Shown: one piece after another, positions 6,568-7,884 of the stretch | Numbering within the stretch: position 1 is the stretch's first letter | How the letters are laid out: every line of letters starts with the position of its first letter | Source of the DNA: Candidatus Eiseniibacteriota bacterium | Lineage (GTDB): Bacteria > Joyebacterota > Joyebacteria > Joyebacterales > Joyebacteraceae | Direction of reading: 5' to 3' | Assembly (NCBI GenBank): GCA_030609605.1 | Contig: JAUWBY010000098.1 | Coordinates: forward strand, 1 to 7,884 | DNA: 7,884 nucleotides | The notes under the pieces: model-generated | Told to the model about the DNA's origin: nothing | The model's database searches: none | Seen by the model: the letters and a program-made list of their open reading frames with translations, nothing else | Position numbers and translations under genes: made by a program

Positions 6568-7448
6568 GAGTATCTGTCGCTCCGTGCGCCGGTTTCTGCT
6601 TCGGAGTGAAGCGGGCGCTCAAGATAGCATTCGATGCCGCTCATAAGCACGCGGGGGATGGACCCATCTTTACTCTGGGTCCGATCATTCACAATCCCCA
6701 GGTCGTCGCAAGGCTTGAGCGAGAGGGCCTCGCCGTCATCGACGATCTCGAGGATCTTGCAGATCCGCGCGGGGGAACCATGATCGTTCGTTCCCATGGT
6801 CTGCCACGCGACGTGCTGGAGGACGCAGAGCGACGAGGCATTGAGCTTGTGGACGCCACTTGCCCCTTCGTGAAGGAGGCGCAGGAGCGGGCTGAGCAGC
6901 TCGCCAACGAAGGCTACGCGGTAGTCATCGTGGGAGAGAAGGATCACCCCGAGGTTCTCTCAATAGCGGGTGGTCTGTCCTCGCCGGCGATGGTCATAGC
7001 CGACCCGGAGGAACTGGACAAGCTTCCGAGAGAAACAAAAGTGGGCGTCGTCTGCCAGACTACGCAGCCGATCGGCCATCTGATCTCGGTGGTAAACCGC
7101 CTCCTTGAGCAGGCGAAGGAGATAAAGGTTTTCAACACGATCTGCCGGGCGACATTCGAGCGCCAGATCAACGCGCTTGAGCTTGCTCGCCGCGTGGACA
7201 TAATGCTGGTCGTGGGAGGAAGGAACAGCGCAAACACTAGGCGTCTCTGGAAACTCTGCCGCGAGGCAGGCTGCGACGCCTACCACATAGAAACAGCTGA
7301 AGAGCTCAAGCTTGAGTGGCTTGAGGGTAAGGAGGAAGTAGGAATCACAGGAGGCGCTTCGACCCCGCAGTGGATCGTGGATGATGTGGTCAGCGCGGTC
7401 GAAGGAGCTCAGGCCCCCGGAAACACCGGGGAGGAAAGCCGCCCTTAG
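6564..7448 (+). CDS. ispH: 4-hydroxy-3-methylbut-2-enyl diphosphate reductase (IspH/LytB)
   Basis: Iron-sulfur enzyme that makes IPP and DMAPP from HMBPP, the last step of the MEP isoprenoid pathway, so this organism very likely uses that pathway. The three cluster cysteines are Cys12 (AGFCFGVKRA), Cys100 (DATCPFV) and Cys194 (FNTICRAT). Substrate-binding residues are in place: His43 (IIHNPQV), His78 (RSHG), His128 and Glu130 (KDHPE), Thr165-Thr166 (CQTTQ), Ser222 and Asn224 (GGRNSANT), and Ser266 (GGASTPQW). At 294 residues it is a normal stand-alone IspH and not fused to S1, as happens in some Clostridia: a stop at 7446-7448 separates the two. The start is TTG 6564, overlapping the plsC stop (TTGA); AAGGAG at 6547-6552 and AGGG at 6553-6556 lie upstream. 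The last dozen residues are non-conserved and contain a GC-rich hairpin at the RNA level. Confidence 0.96.
   Translation: MRVSVAPCAGFCFGVKRALKIAFDAAHKHAGDGPIFTLGPIIHNPQVVARLEREGLAVIDDLEDLADPRGGTMIVRSHGLPRDVLEDAERRGIELVDATCPFVKEAQERAEQLANEGYAVVIVGEKDHPEVLSIAGGLSSPAMVIADPEELDKLPRETKVGVVCQTTQPIGHLISVVNRLLEQAKEIKVFNTICRATFERQINALELARRVDIMLVVGGRNSANTRRLWKLCREAGCDAYHIETAEELKLEWLEGKEEVGITGGASTPQWIVDDVVSAVEGAQAPGNTGEESRP
7415..7431 (+). other. GC-rich inverted repeat at the 3' end of ispH
   Basis: CCCCGG (7415-7420) and CCGGGG (7426-7431) form a perfect 6-bp stem with an AAACA loop. It sits inside the non-conserved last codons of ispH, about 60 nt before the next start codon. No run of T follows, so it does not look like an intrinsic terminator. 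It could be a processing or stability element between ispH and the S1-like gene, or chance in GC-rich DNA. Confidence 0.35.
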
Positions 7449-7490
7449 CCGGCAGAGTACTCATGTTCGAGAGAGGAGACAGTTCACAGG

Positions 7491-7884
7491 ATGTTTGAAG
7501 ACAGAGACAAGGAACTCAACACTGAGCCTTCCATCGAGAAGGACACGAACGAAGAGATGATCGGGACAGTCGAAGAGACGCAGCCCGAATCCGTGACCGA
7601 TGGCCCGATTGAGATGGATGCAGAAGGGTTGGAACTCGCCGCTGTAGCAACGGATGCTGAGGACAGCCCGGATACCGCGGCGGATGACACTGGCGACCCC
7701 GCACTCGTCGCCGACACGGAGCAGGCTGCAGATGGTGCGGCTGAAACCGAGACGGAGGACGCGGAGCCCGGGGCAGACCAGGACGCTGAACCCGAGAAGA
7801 TCAAGGAACAGATACTTCCCGTCCCAACCGAAGAGGATCTCGAGGAACTCGGTTACACAAGAGACGAGTACATCCAGATGTTCG
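7491..7884 (+). CDS. rpsA: Probable 30S ribosomal protein S1, 5' part, with acidic N-terminal extension
   Basis: The frame runs open to the right edge, giving the first 131 residues. No S1 domain is reached inside the window, so the name rests on context: cmk-plsC-ispH-rpsA is a known gene order. The end of the visible part (EEDLEELGYTRDEYIQMF, about 114-131) resembles the short helical lead-in before the first S1 repeat, but this is a weak resemblance. S1 helps the ribosome bind mRNA. Residues 1-113 are low complexity, rich in Glu, Asp, Ala and Thr, and residues 18-102 contain no Lys or Arg; the segment is probably disordered. ATG 7491 is the first start after the in-frame TAG at 7446-7448. 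AGGAG at 7474-7478 is 12 nt upstream, somewhat far. The gap from ispH is 42 nt. Other possibilities are an unrelated acidic protein or a translation factor. Confidence 0.6.
   Translation, partial: MFEDRDKELNTEPSIEKDTNEEMIGTVEETQPESVTDGPIEMDAEGLELAAVATDAEDSPDTAADDTGDPALVADTEQAADGAAETETEDAEPGADQDAEPEKIKEQILPVPTEEDLEELGYTRDEYIQMF

Overview
The window is an ordinary-looking bacterial chromosome segment with moderately high GC. It is densely packed on the + strand with nine genes and part of a tenth. I see no tRNA, rRNA, CRISPR array, insertion sequence or phage gene. In order it reads: 3' part of an O6-methylguanine-DNA methyltransferase gene (ogt), xerD, cca, scpA, scpB, rluB, a 131-nt gap with a possible promoter, cmk, plsC, ispH, and the 5' end of a gene that is probably rpsA (ribosomal protein S1).

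The left block (ogt to rluB) joins DNA repair, chromosome-dimer resolution (XerD), tRNA 3'-end synthesis or repair (Cca), the kleisin and winged-helix partners of SMC condensin (ScpA, ScpB), and an rRNA pseudouridine synthase (RluB). The right block (cmk to rpsA) joins CMP recycling, phosphatidic acid synthesis (PlsC), the last step of the MEP isoprenoid pathway (IspH) and translation. Most genes abut or overlap. Four junctions are 4-nt overlaps of the GTGA or TTGA type, as expected for translationally coupled operons.

Organism: the run scpA-scpB-rluB-cmk is known from Actinobacteria, and cmk-plsC-ispH-rpsA from Clostridia and relatives. Both together, with frequent GTG and TTG starts, suggest a deep-branching actinobacterium or a clostridium-like monoderm, perhaps uncultured. 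This is inference from gene order only and is not secure.

I did not find a previously undescribed system. The points most worth a second look are: cmk has no ATG, GTG or TTG start that keeps its P-loop and seems to start at CTG; the S1-like protein begins with a very acidic extension that has 85 consecutive residues without Lys or Arg; ScpB ends in a long low-complexity tail; and the scpA start is uncertain.
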